Assembly: GCA_951213105.1 (NCBI GenBank)
Contig: OX578136.1
Location: forward strand, 71,278,230 to 71,342,229
Source of the DNA: Amaurobius ferox
Taxonomy: Eukaryota > Arthropoda > Arachnida > Araneae > Amaurobiidae
Direction of reading: 5' to 3'
Length of the DNA: 64,000 nucleotides
Below are positions 25,476 to 39,227 of the stretch, in pieces; position 1 is the first letter of the stretch, and each line of letters begins with the position of its first letter. Both the position numbers and the translations under genes were made by a program. The notes below the pieces were generated by a model. It was not told the DNA's origin. It was given only the letters and a program-made list of their open reading frames with translations, and ran no database searches.

Positions 25476-27904
25476 CTAGCAGCATACCCGTTCTTCGTAC
25501 GGAGTATATAATATAAATAACCTTAAAATTCACAATCATGTGCAAATTCCTATAGTATACTAAATGACATGCTTAATCAAAATATTCTGTTAAAATATTT
25601 AATACAATGCTCCTAAAAGGAAACCTCAGGATCTCTGTTCTCACTATACAAAATTATCTTCACGGGTAGATCTGAAGAATAATATATCCTGGCCTTTTTT
25701 GCAAGCAAATTTATAAAAAGTATGGAATTGATCAATATATGCAAAATAATACCGTATTGTATGGGACCCTTACAACTTATATACGCGAATATTAGAAGAT
25801 ATAATGACATTACATGTATACATTGAAAATATCAATAAATCCGTAATCTTTAAACCAGTAGGCAGTAATTAATTCCAATATGTGCCCAAATGAAAGTGCT
25901 AAAATTATATGGAAAGATAAACCCGTACTACTTATAATGTCATAGATTAGAAGATATGTCCTAGTGTTAGTAAAAGATTACCCGTATTATAATATTTAGA
26001 TTGAAAAATTTTTGCCAATATATAACAGTTTACTTAATAAATTGAAAATATCAATAATCCCCGTGATCTTCATACCGGAAGGTTTGATTCCAATATATGC
26101 CAATATACATGTACTACTTATATTCTCTTACATTAGAAGATATACCCGTGCATTTGTAGAAGATTACTCGTACAACGTACAATATATGAGTTTCAATAAT
26201 TTTTGCCGCAATAAAACAATGCCATAAGAAATTGAAAATATCAATAATCTCTGAATCAATAATCCCCGAAAACATCAATAATAATAATGTTTTAACATGA
26301 AGATCGTAATTGATATTATCCAGTCAAAAATACGATGGCAATGAAATTTATTTTATATACATATCTTCATCATTAAAATCGGAAAAGATTTAATAAAAAT
26401 ATTCTTCCTCATAAACACGTTAAATTCAAATCCGTTGTTAAGCGACATGTTATGATTTGCTTCAAATAAATTGGTGGTCAAAATATCGTCTGAATATCTC
26501 TAATGAAGGTTTGGCGACATTTTAAAAAATCGCCAAATTTATCGCCAAGTGGGACTGTAGAACTGACAGTCCCACTTGGCGATAAATTGACGAACCATCA
26601 TCAAAATATTATCCCCTAAAAAACACAAAATTTCGTTTATTTAGGGCAATTTATCAATTTCAAAATATTTTTATGGATTTATAAATATTTTTATCAATTT
26701 GGTGACATTTTAAAAATTCGCTAAATGAGTTAATAAGTAGGGCGGTTGGACTGACAGACAAATGTTAACGAAACACCATTTCAGTACTTTCTTTACACAA
26801 AACAAATTTAATTTCATTGCTTTGCGTCACTTTTATCAATTTGGAGACATTTCCACTAATTTGGTAAAGTTTAAGAAAAGTTACCAAGTTAGCGATATCC
26901 AGCAAAATTCGTAGCTCTAAATTCGCAGATCTGAATAAAATATCGTGATCCAGTTTGTATATACTAAAGAAAACACTAAAATATTATTAGAAGATATGCC
27001 CATTCTACTCTTTTTCTGTTTAAACAATTGGATAAATGAATTTATTCGGTAAACAAAATATAAGTTTATTAGCTAAACACAATATATAAGTTTAAAACCT
27101 CTTTGCTAAAGTACATGAAAGTGATGTATGCAGTTCGCAATTAATATAATTAAAAAAAATCAAACCGTTCATTTATAAGAGATATTTTAATATCCATTTA
27201 TTTATAATTCAAATCGAAAAATAATAATAATCATTAATAAACACATTTAATTCCATTCCTTTGTCGAGCAACATGATATAAGATAGAATCTTCCTCATAA
27301 AATGCGAAATTAAATAACCATTTTAATTTCTTTATACTTCTAATCGTTGAGTAAAAGTTTGTGAAATATAAAACATGGAGGTAGATTTTTCCATTTAAAT
27401 TCATGTTTCATAAAATTCATGCTTTCAGACAGTGACTATTTAATGCAAAAATCCTGCATCAAACTCAAAAATAAAGTTTAAATTCCCTTTGACGTTTTAA
27501 ACAAACGATTTTTATCCTTTCCGTTTGGATAAACCACGGAGTTAGAGAGTAAACATCCTATAAAAAAAGTTCCGTTTTTCATTCATATCTCGACAACCCC
27601 TGGTTTTAGAAACTCGAAACTTGGGCAAAATTTATGGGGGGCTATTTCAAGGCCACCCACAAAATTTCATTAAATTCTGTTCAGCCGTTCTCTCGTGATG
27701 ATGAGACAAACGAAAGTTTGTTTTTTTACGAATATCTCGAGAACCACTGGTCGTAGAAATTTCAACCATAAACTAAATTTTAAGTGGGGCTATTTCTAGG
27801 CTACCCACAAAATTTCATCAAATTCGGTTCAGCCGCTCTCCCGTGAGGACGGGACAAACAGACAGACAGACAGACAGACAGATTTTCATTTTTATTTATA
27901 TAGA
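25476..27904 (-). mobile_element. Helitron unit 1 (short form, non-autonomous)
   Basis: On the minus strand the element starts TCTATATAAATAAAAATGAA followed by a (CTGT)n tract. It ends with CCGTACGAAGAACGGGTATG then CTGCTAG, a short hairpin followed by CTAG. It is flanked by A and T without target duplication, as Helitrons are. It contains two GAACGGCTGAACCGAATTT modules near the 5' end and a perfect inverted repeat (arms 26536-26558 and 26566-26588) in the middle. No Rep/helicase coding is present, so it depends on enzymes made elsewhere. Its 5' end touches the 3' end of unit 2 with no base between. Confidence 0.88.
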
Positions 27905-30900
27905 CTAGCAGCATACCCGTTCTTCGTACGGAGTATATAATATAAAGAACCATGAAATTCATAATCATGCCCAAATTCTTATAGTATACTGAATGACATG
28001 TTTAATCAAAATATTCTGTTAAAATATTTAATATAATGCTCCTAAAAAGAAGTTTAAGAATCTCTGTTCTCGCTATATAAAATTATCTTCATGGACATAT
28101 CTGAAGAATAAAACATCTTGGACCCCTTATGTAAGCAAATATAAAAAAAATATGGAATTGAATCAATATATGCAAAATAAAAGCGTTAAAATTGTATGGG
28201 ACCCGTACTAATTATATACGCGAATATTAGAAAATATAACCTGTATTAGTAGATTACATGTATAAATTGAAAATACCAATAAACCCGTAATCTTTAAATC
28301 TGAAGACAGTCATTTATTCCAATATATGTCAAAATTAAATTGCTAAAATTATATGGGAAGATATACACGTACTACTTATAATGTCCGATTATTAGTAGAA
28401 GATTACCCGTTTTGCAATATGAGTCACAAATGTTTTTTGGTAAAATACAACAGACGACGTAATATATTGAATATATAATTAATCCCCTTAATCTTCATAC
28501 CAGAAGACTGTACTTGATTCCAATATATATGCCCATATATGTCAAAATATATGCCAATATACCTGTACTACTTATATTCTCGTAGGTTAGAAGATATACC
28601 CGTGCATTCCTAGAAGATTACTCGTACAACGTACAATATGCGTGTGTCAGCAATTTTTGCCGCAATAAAACAATGGCGTAATAACTTAAAAATATCAATA
28701 ATCCCTGAATCAATAATTCCGGAAAATATCAATAATAATAATTTTTAAACCTGAAGAGTATAATTGATATTATCCAGTCCAAAATGAAATGGCAATGAAA
28801 TTTATTTTATATACATATCTTCATTATTCAAATCGGAAAGGATTTAATAAAAATCGTCTGCCGCATAAACACATTGGATTTAAATCCGTTGCTAAGCGAC
28901 ATGATATCATTTGCTTCAAATAAATTGGTAGAAAAAATATTGTCTAAATAGTTATATTTCTATGGAACATTTGGCGACAGTTTCGTCAAATTAGCGACAT
29001 TTTAAAAAAACGCCAAATTTATCGCCAAGTGGGACTGTAGAACTGACAGTTCCACTTTGCGACAAATTGACGAAATATCATCACAATACTATCCCCTAAC
29101 AAAAAACAATTAATATCATTTATGTAGCGCAATTTTATCAATTTCAAGATATTTTTATAGATTTGAAAACATTTTTATCAATTTGGTGACCTTTTAAAAA
29201 TTCGCTAAATGTATTACTATGTAGGATGGTTGGTCTGACAGATAAATGCTAACCAAACATCATTTCAGTACTCCCTTCTAACAAAACAAAAAAAAAAATT
29301 CATTGATATATAGAAGACCCAAGCCACACGACCAACCCGAAGGTTTATGGCAGCTGTTTGTGTGTCGTTTATATCAATTTGGCGACATTTCCGTCAATTT
29401 GGCAAAGTTTAAGAAAAGTTGTCAAATTAGCGATATCCCTCCAAATTCGTAGCTTTGAATTTGCAGATCTGAATGAAACATTCTTATCCCGTTTCAATAT
29501 ACTAAATGAAAACACTACAATTGTATTAGAAGATATACCCGCTCTACTCTTTTTCTGTTTCAACAATCGGCTATATGAATTTATTGGCTAAACACAATAT
29601 ATGAGTTTAGTAGCTCAATACGATATAAGCTTGAAAACTCTTTGCCAAAATAAACGAAATTGATGTACGCAGTCAGCAATTAATATAATTAAAAGAAAAA
29701 TCAAACCGTCCATTCATAAGATATACTTTTATATCCATTTATCCATTTATTTATTATTTAAATCGAAAAAAAATAATAAAAACATTAACAAACACATTTA
29801 ATTTAATTGCGATTCCGAGCAACATGATATATCCTCCTAAAATGTTAAAATTTATTAACCACTAACAGCACACCCGTTATTCGTACGGAGTGTATAATTT
29901 AAAGAAACTTAAAGTTCGCAATCATGCGCAAATTCTGTTAAAATATTAAATTTATTACTCCTAAAGAGAAGTTTAAGAATATATGTTCTCACTATGCAAA
30001 ATTATCTTCACGATCAGATCTGAAGAATAAAACATCCTGCCCCCTTTTGTAAGCAAATTTACAGAAGAAAAAATAGGAATTGAATGAATATATGCAACCC
30101 CGTACTAATTATATTTTCGCAGATCAGAAAATATGCCAATGTGTTAGTAGAAGATTACCCGTATTACAATATGCGTCTCAAAAATTTTTGCCAAAATAAA
30201 AGAGATGACGTAATAAATTGAAAACATCAATAATATCCGTACTCATTATACCAGAAGGTCGTAATTGATTCCAATATATGCCAATATATATCAAAACATA
30301 TGTCAATATACCTGTACTACTTATATTCTCGTAGATTAAAATATATACACGTGTATTTGTAGAAGATTCGTACAACATACAATATATGAGTTTAAACAAT
30401 TTTTGTCATAATAAAATAATTTCATAATAACTTGAAAATATCAATAATCCTTGAATCAATAATCCCCGAAAATATAAATAATAATAATTTTTAAACCTGA
30501 AGACCGTAATTGATATTATCCAGTCAAAAATGCTATAAGAAAAATCAAATCGTTCTTTTCTAAAATATATTTTTATATCCATTTATTTATTATTCAAATC
30601 GAAAAAATAATTATTAAAATTAACAGACAGATTTAATTTAATTGCGTTTCTGAGTAACATGATATAAGATATAATCTTATAACATGTTAAATATGTCATG
30701 TCTTATAACATAAACTGCGAAATTAAATAACGATTTTGATTTCTCTATACTTCTCATTGTTCCGTAAAAGCTTGTTTTAAATAAACCATGACCATGGAGA
30801 TAGATTTCCCCTTTAAATCATGTTTCAAACAATTCATGTTTTCAGAAAGTGACTAATTAACGCAAAAAATCTCCCATCAAACTCAGAGATTAAATTTTAA

Positions 30901-31309
30901 TTCCCTTTCAAACGATTTTCAAGCTTTTCGTTTGGATAAACCACGGAGTTAGGGAGTAGAACTCCTAGGATAAAGTTCCGTTTTTCCTTAATATCTCGAC
31001 AACCCCAGGTCTTAGAAACTCGAAACTTGAACAAAAGTTATGGGGGGTATTTCAAGGCTATTCACCAAATTTCATTAAATTCGGTTCAGCCGTTTTTCCG
31101 TGATGATGAGACAAACGAAAATTTCGTTTTTTACTAATATCTCGAGAACCACTGGTCGTAGAAACTCAAAACTAGGATATAATTTTAAGTGGGGCGATTT
31201 CTGAGCTACCCACAAAATTTCATCATATTCGGTTCAGCCGTTCTACCGTGATAGTGTGACAAACAGACAGACAGACAGACAGACAGATTTTCATTTTTAT
31301 TTATATAGA
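27905..31309 (-). mobile_element. Helitron unit 2 (long chimeric form)
   Basis: Same termini as unit 1 but 3.4 kb long. At about 29863-29900 it contains a second, decayed Helitron 3' end (reverse strand TACGAATAACGGGTGTGCTG then TTAGT), where the essential CTAG has become TTAG. The unit is thus two Helitron segments fused, and transposition appears to run past the dead internal terminator to the outer CTAG. Units 4 and 6 share this structure and are almost identical in sequence. Open frames such as 29358-29591 recur in all three copies but have no domain and are not genes. Confidence 0.88.
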
Positions 31310-31327
31310 TTTTGAATATATTTTGTA
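31310..31327. repeat. 18 bp inter-Helitron spacer, copy 1
   Basis: TTTTGAATATATTTTGTA separates unit 2 from unit 3; an identical 18-mer at 33604-33621 separates unit 3 from unit 5. A similar TATATTTATTTTGTA precedes unit 1. This suggests that unit plus flank was duplicated as a block. Confidence 0.85.
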
Positions 31328-33603
31328 CTAGCAGCATACCCGTTCTTCGTACGGAGTATATAATATAAAAAAACTTATAATTCGCAATCATGTGCAAATT
31401 CTGTTAAAATATTAAATTTATTGCTCATAAAGAGAAGTTTAAGAATATCTGTTCTCACTATGCAAAATTATCTTCACGGGCAGATCTGAAGATTAAAACA
31501 TCCTGCCCACTTTTGTAAGCAAATTTACAAAAAAAAAAAAAAAATAATAATTGAATCAGTATATGCAACCACGTACTACTTATATTGTCGCAGATTAGAA
31601 AATATGCCAGTGTGTTAGTAGAAGCTTACTCATATTGCAATATGAGTCTCAAAAATATTTGCCAAAATAAAAGAGATGACGTAATAAATTGAACGTATCA
31701 AAAATCCCCGTAATCTTTATACCAGAAGGTCGTAATTGATTCCAATATATGCCAATATATATCAAAATCTATGCCAATATACCTGTACTACTTATATACT
31801 AGTAGATTAGAAGATATACCCGTGCATTTGTAGAAGATTACTCGTACAACGTACTATATATGAGTTTCAACAGTTTTCGTCATAATGAAACAATTCCATA
31901 ATAATTTGAAAATATCAATAATCCCTGAATCAACTGTCCCCGAAAATAACAATAATAATGATGTTTAAACCTGAAGACCGTAATTGATATTATCCAGTCA
32001 AAAATGCAATGTCAATGAAATTTATTTTATATACATATTTTTATTTTTCAAATCGGAAAAGATTTAATAAAAATCGTATGCCGCATAACACATTGGTTCC
32101 GTTGCTAAGCGACATGATATCATTTGCTTCAAATAAATTGATGGAAATCATATTGTCTGAATAATGCGATCCACATGTAAGGTTTGGTGACATTTTCGTC
32201 GATTAAGCGATAACTTAAAAAATCGCCAAATTTATCGCCAAGTGGGACTATAGAACTCATAGTCCCATTTTGCGACAAATTGACGAAGCATCATCACAAT
32301 ACTATCCCCTAACAAAAAACAATTAATTTCGTTTTTAAGCGCGATTTTATCAACTCCATGATATTTTTATGGATTTACAAATATTTTTATCAATTCGGTG
32401 ATATTAAAAAAAATCGTTAAATGTGTTACTAAGTAGGATGGATGGACTGACCGACAAATGCTACAGAAACACCATTTCAATCTCTATTCTAAAAAAAAAC
32501 AAATTTAATTTCACTGACTTGGGTCATTTTTATCAATTTGGAGACACATTTCCACTAATTTGGTAAAGTTTAAGAAAAGTTACCAAGTTATTTAGAGATA
32601 TTCCGCTAAATTCGTAGCTCTAAATTTGCAGATCTGAAGAATAAAATATCCATATCCAGTTTGTATATACTAAATGAAAACACTAAAATTGTATTAGAAT
32701 ATACACACACCCTTTCTACTCTTTTTCTGCTTCAACAATCAGCTAAATGAATTTATTGGGCAAACACAATATATGATTTTATTAGCTATGCACAATATAT
32801 GAGCTTGAAACCTCTTTGCTAAAATAAATGAAAGTCCGCAGTCCGCAATTTATATAATAAAAAGAACAATCAAACCGTTCATTTATAAAATATATTTTTC
32901 ATCCATTTATTTATTATTCGAATAGAAAAAATAATAATAAATATTAACAACACATTTAATTTTATTCCATTGCCGAGAAACATGATATAAGATAGAATCT
33001 TCCTCGTAAAATGCGAAATTAAATAGCCATTTTGATTTCTTTATACTTTACATCGTTGAGTAAAAGCTTGTGAAAGATGAAACATGGAGGTAGATTTTTC
33101 CATTTAAATTCATGTTTCAAACCATTCATGTTTTCCTACAGTGACTAATTAATGCAAAAATCCTGCACTAAACTCGGAAATAAAGTTTTATTTCATTTTG
33201 ATGTTTTAAATAAATGATTTTCATCCTTTCCGTTTGGATAAACCACGGAGTTGGAGAGTAGATCTCCTAGGAAAAAGTTCCGTTTTTCATTAATATCTCG
33301 ACAACCCCTAGTCTTAGAAATTCGAAACTTGGACTAAATTTATGGGGTATATTTCAAGGCTATCCACAAAATTTCATTAAATTCGGTTCAGCCGTTTTCC
33401 AGTGATGATGAGACAAACGAAAATTTCGTTTTTTACTAATATCTCGAGAACCACTGGTCGTAGAAACTCAAAACACAGACTAAATTTTAAATGGGGCTAT
33501 TTCTAGACTACCCATAAAATTTCGTCAAATTCGGTTCAGCCGTTCTTCCGTGATGATGGGACAAACAGACAGACAGACAGATTTTCATTTTTATTTATAT
33601 AGA
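31328..33603 (-). mobile_element. Helitron unit 3 (short form)
   Basis: Standard family termini: CTAGCAGCATACCCG at the left and GATTTTCATTTTTATTTATA then TAGA at the right, followed by T. About 2.28 kb, without the extra segment of the long form. It has the two GAACGGCTGAACCGAATTT modules, a (CAGA)n tract and a diverged central inverted repeat near 32225-32280. No coding. Confidence 0.88.
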
Positions 33604-33621
33604 TTTTGAATATATTTTGTA
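33604..33621. repeat. 18 bp inter-Helitron spacer, copy 2
   Basis: Identical to 31310-31327. It ends in the A that precedes the CTAG of unit 5. Confidence 0.85.
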
Positions 33622-33677
33622 CTAGCAGCATACCCGTTCTTCGTACGGAGTCTATCTATATACATAAAAATGAAAAT

Positions 33678-33710
<33 letters not shown>

Positions 33711-36700
33711 CCATCATCACGGGAGAACGGCTGAACCGAATTTGATGAAATTTTGTGGGTAGACCAGAAATAGCCCCACTTAAAATTATATTCGTGTTTT
33801 GAGTTTTTACGACCAGTAGTTCTCGAGATATTAGTAAAAAACGAAATTTTCGTTTGTCTCATCATCACGGAAAAACGGCTGAACCGAATTTAATGAAATT
33901 TGGTGGATAGCCTTGAAATATCCCCCCATAAATTTTGTCCAAGTTTCGAGTTTCTAAGACCTGGGGTTGTCGAGATAATAATGAAAAACGGAACTCTTTC
34001 CTAGGAGTTCTACTCCCTAACTCCGTGGTTTATCCAAACGAAAAGCTTGAAAATCGTTTGAAAGTGAATTAAAATTTAATCTCTGAGTTTGATGGGAGAT
34101 TTTTTGCGTTAATTAGTCACTTTCTGAAAACATGTATTGTTTGAAACATAATTTAAAGGGGAAATCTATCTCCATGGTTCATGGTTTATTTAAAACAAGA
34201 TTTTACGGAACAATGAGAAATCAAAATCGTTATTTAATTTCGCAGTTTATGTTATAAGACATGACATATTTAACATGTTATAAGATTCCATCTTATATCA
34301 TGTTACTCAGAAACGCAATTAAATTAAATCTGTCTGTTAATTTTAATAATTATTTTTTCGATTTGAATAATAAATAAATGGATATAAAAATATATTTTAG
34401 AAAAGAACGATTTGATTTTTCTTATAGCATTTTTGACTGGTTAATATCAATTACGGTCTTCAGGTTTAAAAATTATTATTATTTATATTTTCGGGGATTA
34501 TTGATTCAAGGATTACTGATATTTTCAAGTTATTATGCAATTATTTTATTATGACAAAAATTGTTGAAACTCATATATTGTATGTTGTACGAATCTTCTA
34601 CAAATACACGTGTATATCTTTTAATCTACGAGAATATAAGTAGTACAGGTATATTGACATATGTTTTGATATATATTGGCATATATTGGAATCAATTACG
34701 ACCTTCTGGTATAAAGAGTACGGATATTATTGATGTTTTCAATTTATTACATCATCTCTTTTATTTTGGAAAATATTTTTGAGACGCATATTGTAATACG
34801 GGTAATCTTCTACTAACACATTGGCATATTTTCTGATCTGCGACAATATAATTAGTACGGGGTTGCATATATTCATTCAATTCCTATTTTTTCTTCTGTA
34901 AATTTGCTTACAAAAGGGGGCAGGATGTTTTATTCTTCAGATCTGATCGTGAAGATAATTTTGCATAGTGAGAACATATATTCTTAAACTTCTCTTTAGG
35001 AGCAATAAATTTAATATTTTAACAGAATTTGCACATGATTGCGAACTATAAGTTTCTTTAAATTATACACTCCGTACGAATAACGGATTAAATTAAATGT
35101 GTTTGTTAAAGTTTTTATTATTTTTTTTCGATTTAAATAATGAATAAATGGATAAATGGATATAAAAGTATATCTCATGAATGGACGGTTTGATTTTTCT
35201 TTTAATGATATTAATTGCTGACTGCGTACATCAATTTCATTTATTTTGGCAAAGAGTTTTCAAGCTTATATCGTATTTAGCTACTAAACTCATATATTGT
35301 GTTTAGCCAATAAATTCATATAGCCGATTGTTGAAACAGAAAAAGAGTAGAGCGGGTATATCTTCTAATACAATTGTAGTGTTTTCATTTAGTATATTGA
35401 AACGGGACAAGAATATTTCATTCAGATCTGCAAATTCAAAGCTACGAATTTGGAGGGATATCGCTAATTTGACAACTTTTCTTAAACTTTGCCAAATTGA
35501 CGGAAATGTCGCCAAATTGATATAAACGACACACAAACAGCTGCCATAAACCTTCGGGTTGGTCGTGTGGCTTGGGCTTCAACATATCAATGAAATTTTT
35601 TTTTTTGTTTGAAGAGAGCACTGAAATGATGTTTGGTTAGCATTTATCTGTCAGACCAACCATCCTACTTAGTAATACATTTAGGGAAATTTTAAAATGT
35701 CACCACATTGATAAAAATGTTTTCAAATCTATAAAAATATCTTGAAATTGATAAAATTGCGCTACATAAATGATATTAATTGTTTTTTGTTAGGGGATAG
35801 TATTGTGATGATATTTCGTCAATTTGTCGCAAAGTGGAACTGTCAATTCTACATTCCCACTTGGCGATAAATTTGGCGATTTTTAAAATGTCGCTAATTT
35901 GACGAAACTGTCGCCAAATGTTCCATAGAAATATAACTATTTAGACGATATTTTTTCTTCCAATTTATTTGAAGCAAATGATATCATGTCGCTTAGAAAC
36001 GGATTTAAATCCAATGTGTTTATGCGGCAGACGATTTTTATTAAATCCTTTCCGATTTGAATAATGAAGATATGTATATAAAATAAATTTCATTGCCATT
36101 TCATTTTGGACTGGATAATATCAATTATACTCTTCAGGTTTAAACATTATTATTATTGATATTTTCCGGAATTATTGATTCAGTGATTATTGATATTTTT
36201 AAGTTATTACGCCATTGTTTTATTGCGGCAAAAATTGCTGACACACGCATATTGTACGTTGTACGAGTAATCTTCTAGGAATGCACGGGTATATCTTCTA
36301 ACCTACGAGAATATAAGTAGTACAGGTATATTGGCATATATTTTGACATATATTGGCATATATATTGGAATCAAGTACAGTCTTCTGGTATGAAGATTAA
36401 GGGGATTAATTATATATTCAATTTATTACGTCGTCTGTTGTATTTTAGCAAAAAACATTTGAGACTCATATTGCAAAACGGGTAATCTTCTACTAATAAT
36501 CGGACATTATAAGTAGTACGTGTATATCTTCCCATATAATTTTAGCACTTTAATTTTGACATATATTGGAATAAATGACTGTCTTCAGATTTAAAGATTA
36601 CGGGTTTATTGGTATTTTCAATTTATACATGTAATCTACTAATACAGGTTATATTTTCTAATATTCGCGTATATAATTAGTACGGGTCCCATACAATTTT

Positions 36701-39167
36701 AACGCTTTTATTTTGCATATATTGATTCAATTCCATATTTTTTTTTTATATTTGCTTACATAAGGGGTCCATGATGTTTTATTCTTCAGATATGTCCATG
36801 AAGATAATTTTATATAGCGAGAACAGAGATTCTTAAACTTATTTTTAGGAGCATTATATTAAATATTTTAACAGAATATTTTGATTAAACATGTCATTTA
36901 GTATACTATAAGAATTTGCGCATGATTATGAATTTCAAGTTTCTTTATATTATATACTCCGTACGAAGAACGGGTATGCTGCTAGTATATAATATAAAGA
37001 AACTTATAATTCGCAATCATGTGCAAATTCTGTTAAAATATTAAATTTATTGCTCATAAAGAGAAGTTTAAAAATATCTGTTCTCACTATGCAGAATTAT
37101 CTTCACGGGCAGATCTGAAGAATAAAACATCCTGACCCCTTTTGTAAGCAAATTTACAAAAAAAAAAAGAATTGAATCATTATATGCAACCACGTGCTAC
37201 TTATATTGTCGTAGATTAGAAAATATGCCAGTGTGTTAGTAGAAGATTACCCGTATTGCAATATGAGTCTCAAAAATATTTGCCAGAATAAAGGAGATGA
37301 CGTAATAAATTGAAAATATTAATAATCCCCGTAATCTTTTACCAGAAGGTCGTAATTGATTCCAATATATGCCACTATATATCTAAATATATGCCAATAT
37401 ACCTGTACTACTTATATTCTCGTAGATTAGAAGATATAATGCATTTGTAGAAGATTACGTACAACGTACTATATATGAGTTTCAACAATTTTCGTCATAA
37501 AAAAACAATGTCATAATAACTTGAAAATATCAATAATCCCTGAATCAAAAGTCCCCGAAAATATCAATAATAATAATGTTTAAACCTGAAGACCGTAATT
37601 GATATTATCCAGTCAAAATGCAATGTCAATGAAATTTATTTTATATACATATCTTTATTTTTCAAATCGGAAAAGATTTAATATAAAATCGTATGCCGCA
37701 TAACACATTGGATCCGTTGCTAAGCGACATGACATCATTTGCTTCAAATAAATTGATGGAAATCATATCATCTGAATAATGCGACCTTCATGGAAGATTT
37801 GGCGACATTTTAGACAATTTAGCGATAACTTGAAAAATCCCCAAATTTATCGCCAAGTGGGACTGTAGAACAGATAGTCCCATTTTGCGAAAAAATTGAC
37901 GAAACATCATCACAATACTATCCCCTAACAAAACGCAATTATTTTCATTTATTAAGCGCGATTTTATCAATTCTATGATATTTGTATGGACTCACAAATA
38001 TTTTTATCAATTTGGTGATATTAAAAAAATTCGTTAAATGTGTTACTAAGTAGGATGGATGGACTGTCCGACAAATGCTACCGAAACATCATTTCAGTAC
38101 TCTATTCTAAAAAAACAAATCATTGATTAGCGTCATTTTTATAAATTTGGAAACATTTCCGCTAATTTGGTAAAGTTTAAGAAAAGTTACCAAGTTATTT
38201 AGAGATATTCCGCTAAACTCGTAGCTCTAAATTTGCAAATCTGCAGAATAAAATATTCTGACCCCGTTTGTATATACTAAATGAAAACACTAAAATTGTA
38301 TTATAAGATACAGCCGTTCTACTCTTTTTCTGCTTCAACAATCGGCTAAATGAATTTATTGGGTAAACACAATATATGAGTTTATTAGCTAAACACAATA
38401 TATGAGCTGGAAACCTCTTTGCTAAAATAAATGAAAATGATGTACGCAGTTCGCAATTTATATAATTAAAATAACAACCGAACCTTTCATTTAAAAATAT
38501 ATTTTTACATCCATTTATTTATTATTCAAATAGATAAAATAATAATAAATATTAACAACACATTTAATTTCATTCCGTTGCCGAGCAACATGATATAAAA
38601 TAGAATCTTCCTCATAAAATGCGAAATTAAATAGCCATTTTGATTTCTTTATACTTTTAATCGTTGAGTAAAAGCTTGTGAAATATAACCACAGAAGTAG
38701 ATTTTTCCATTTAAATTCATGTTTCAAACAATTCGTGTTTTCCGATAGTGACTAATTAATGCAAAAATCCAGCACCAAACTCGGAAATAAAGTTTTATTT
38801 CATTTCGCCGTTTTAAACAAACGATTTTCATCCTTTCCGTTTGAATAAACCACGGAGTTGGAGAGAATAACTCATAGGAAAAAGTTCTGTTTTTCATTAA
38901 TATCTCGACAACCCCTGGTCTTAGAAACTCAAAACTTGGACAAAATTTATGGGGGGCTATTTCAAGGCTATCCACAAAATTTCATTAAATTCGGTTCAGC
39001 CGTTTTTCCGTGATGATGAGACAAACGAAAATTTCGTTTTTTACTAATATCTCGAGAACCACTGGTCGTAGAAACTCAAATCACAGACTAAATTTTAAGT
39101 GGGGCTATTTCTAGACTACCCACCAAATTTCATCAAATTCGGTTTAGCCGTTCTCCCGTGATGATAG

Positions 39168-39205
<38 letters not shown>

Positions 39206-39227
39206 TTTTCAATTTTATTTATATAGA
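33622..39227 (-). mobile_element. Helitron unit 5 (short form), split by unit 4
   Basis: The first ~33 bases (CTAGCAGCATACCCGTTCTT then CGTACGGAG) are at 33622-33654. The rest resumes at 36986 with TATATAATATAAAGAAACTT and runs to 39227. Joining the pieces restores the family consensus around ACGGAGTATATAATATAAAG, so unit 4 inserted here later. Net length is about 2.28 kb. The base after its 5' end is C rather than the usual T, and CTAG follows at once (39228-39231), perhaps the stub of another copy. Confidence 0.85.
33655..36985 (+). mobile_element. Helitron unit 4 (long form, inverted, inside unit 5)
   Basis: The only plus-strand copy in this cluster. It starts TCTATATACATAAAAATGAA after an A and ends GGGTATGCTGCTAG before a T, an A|T target with no duplication. 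It is the inverse of units 2 and 6 and nearly identical to them; for example the 77-codon frame at 35303-35536 differs from 29358-29591 by a single residue. The internal decayed terminus near 35078-35095 retains CCGTACGAATAACGG but has lost the rest through a short deletion. Confidence 0.88.

Noticed and set aside
27857..27885. CAGA repeats as a possible CRISPR-like or independent microsatellite locus
   Set aside because: The (CAGA)n tract is part of the Helitron 5' end and recurs in each copy with length variation.
29358..29591. Conserved 77-codon frame repeated in three Helitron copies (also 35303-35536 and 42605-42838)
   Set aside because: Its conservation reflects recent copying of the whole element; the opposite strand keeps an equally conserved frame, the short-form copies break it, and no domain is visible.
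30178..30399. 73-codon frame recurring at 34561-34782 and 43425-43646
   Set aside because: Same reason: carried by the copied Helitron; no start context or domain.
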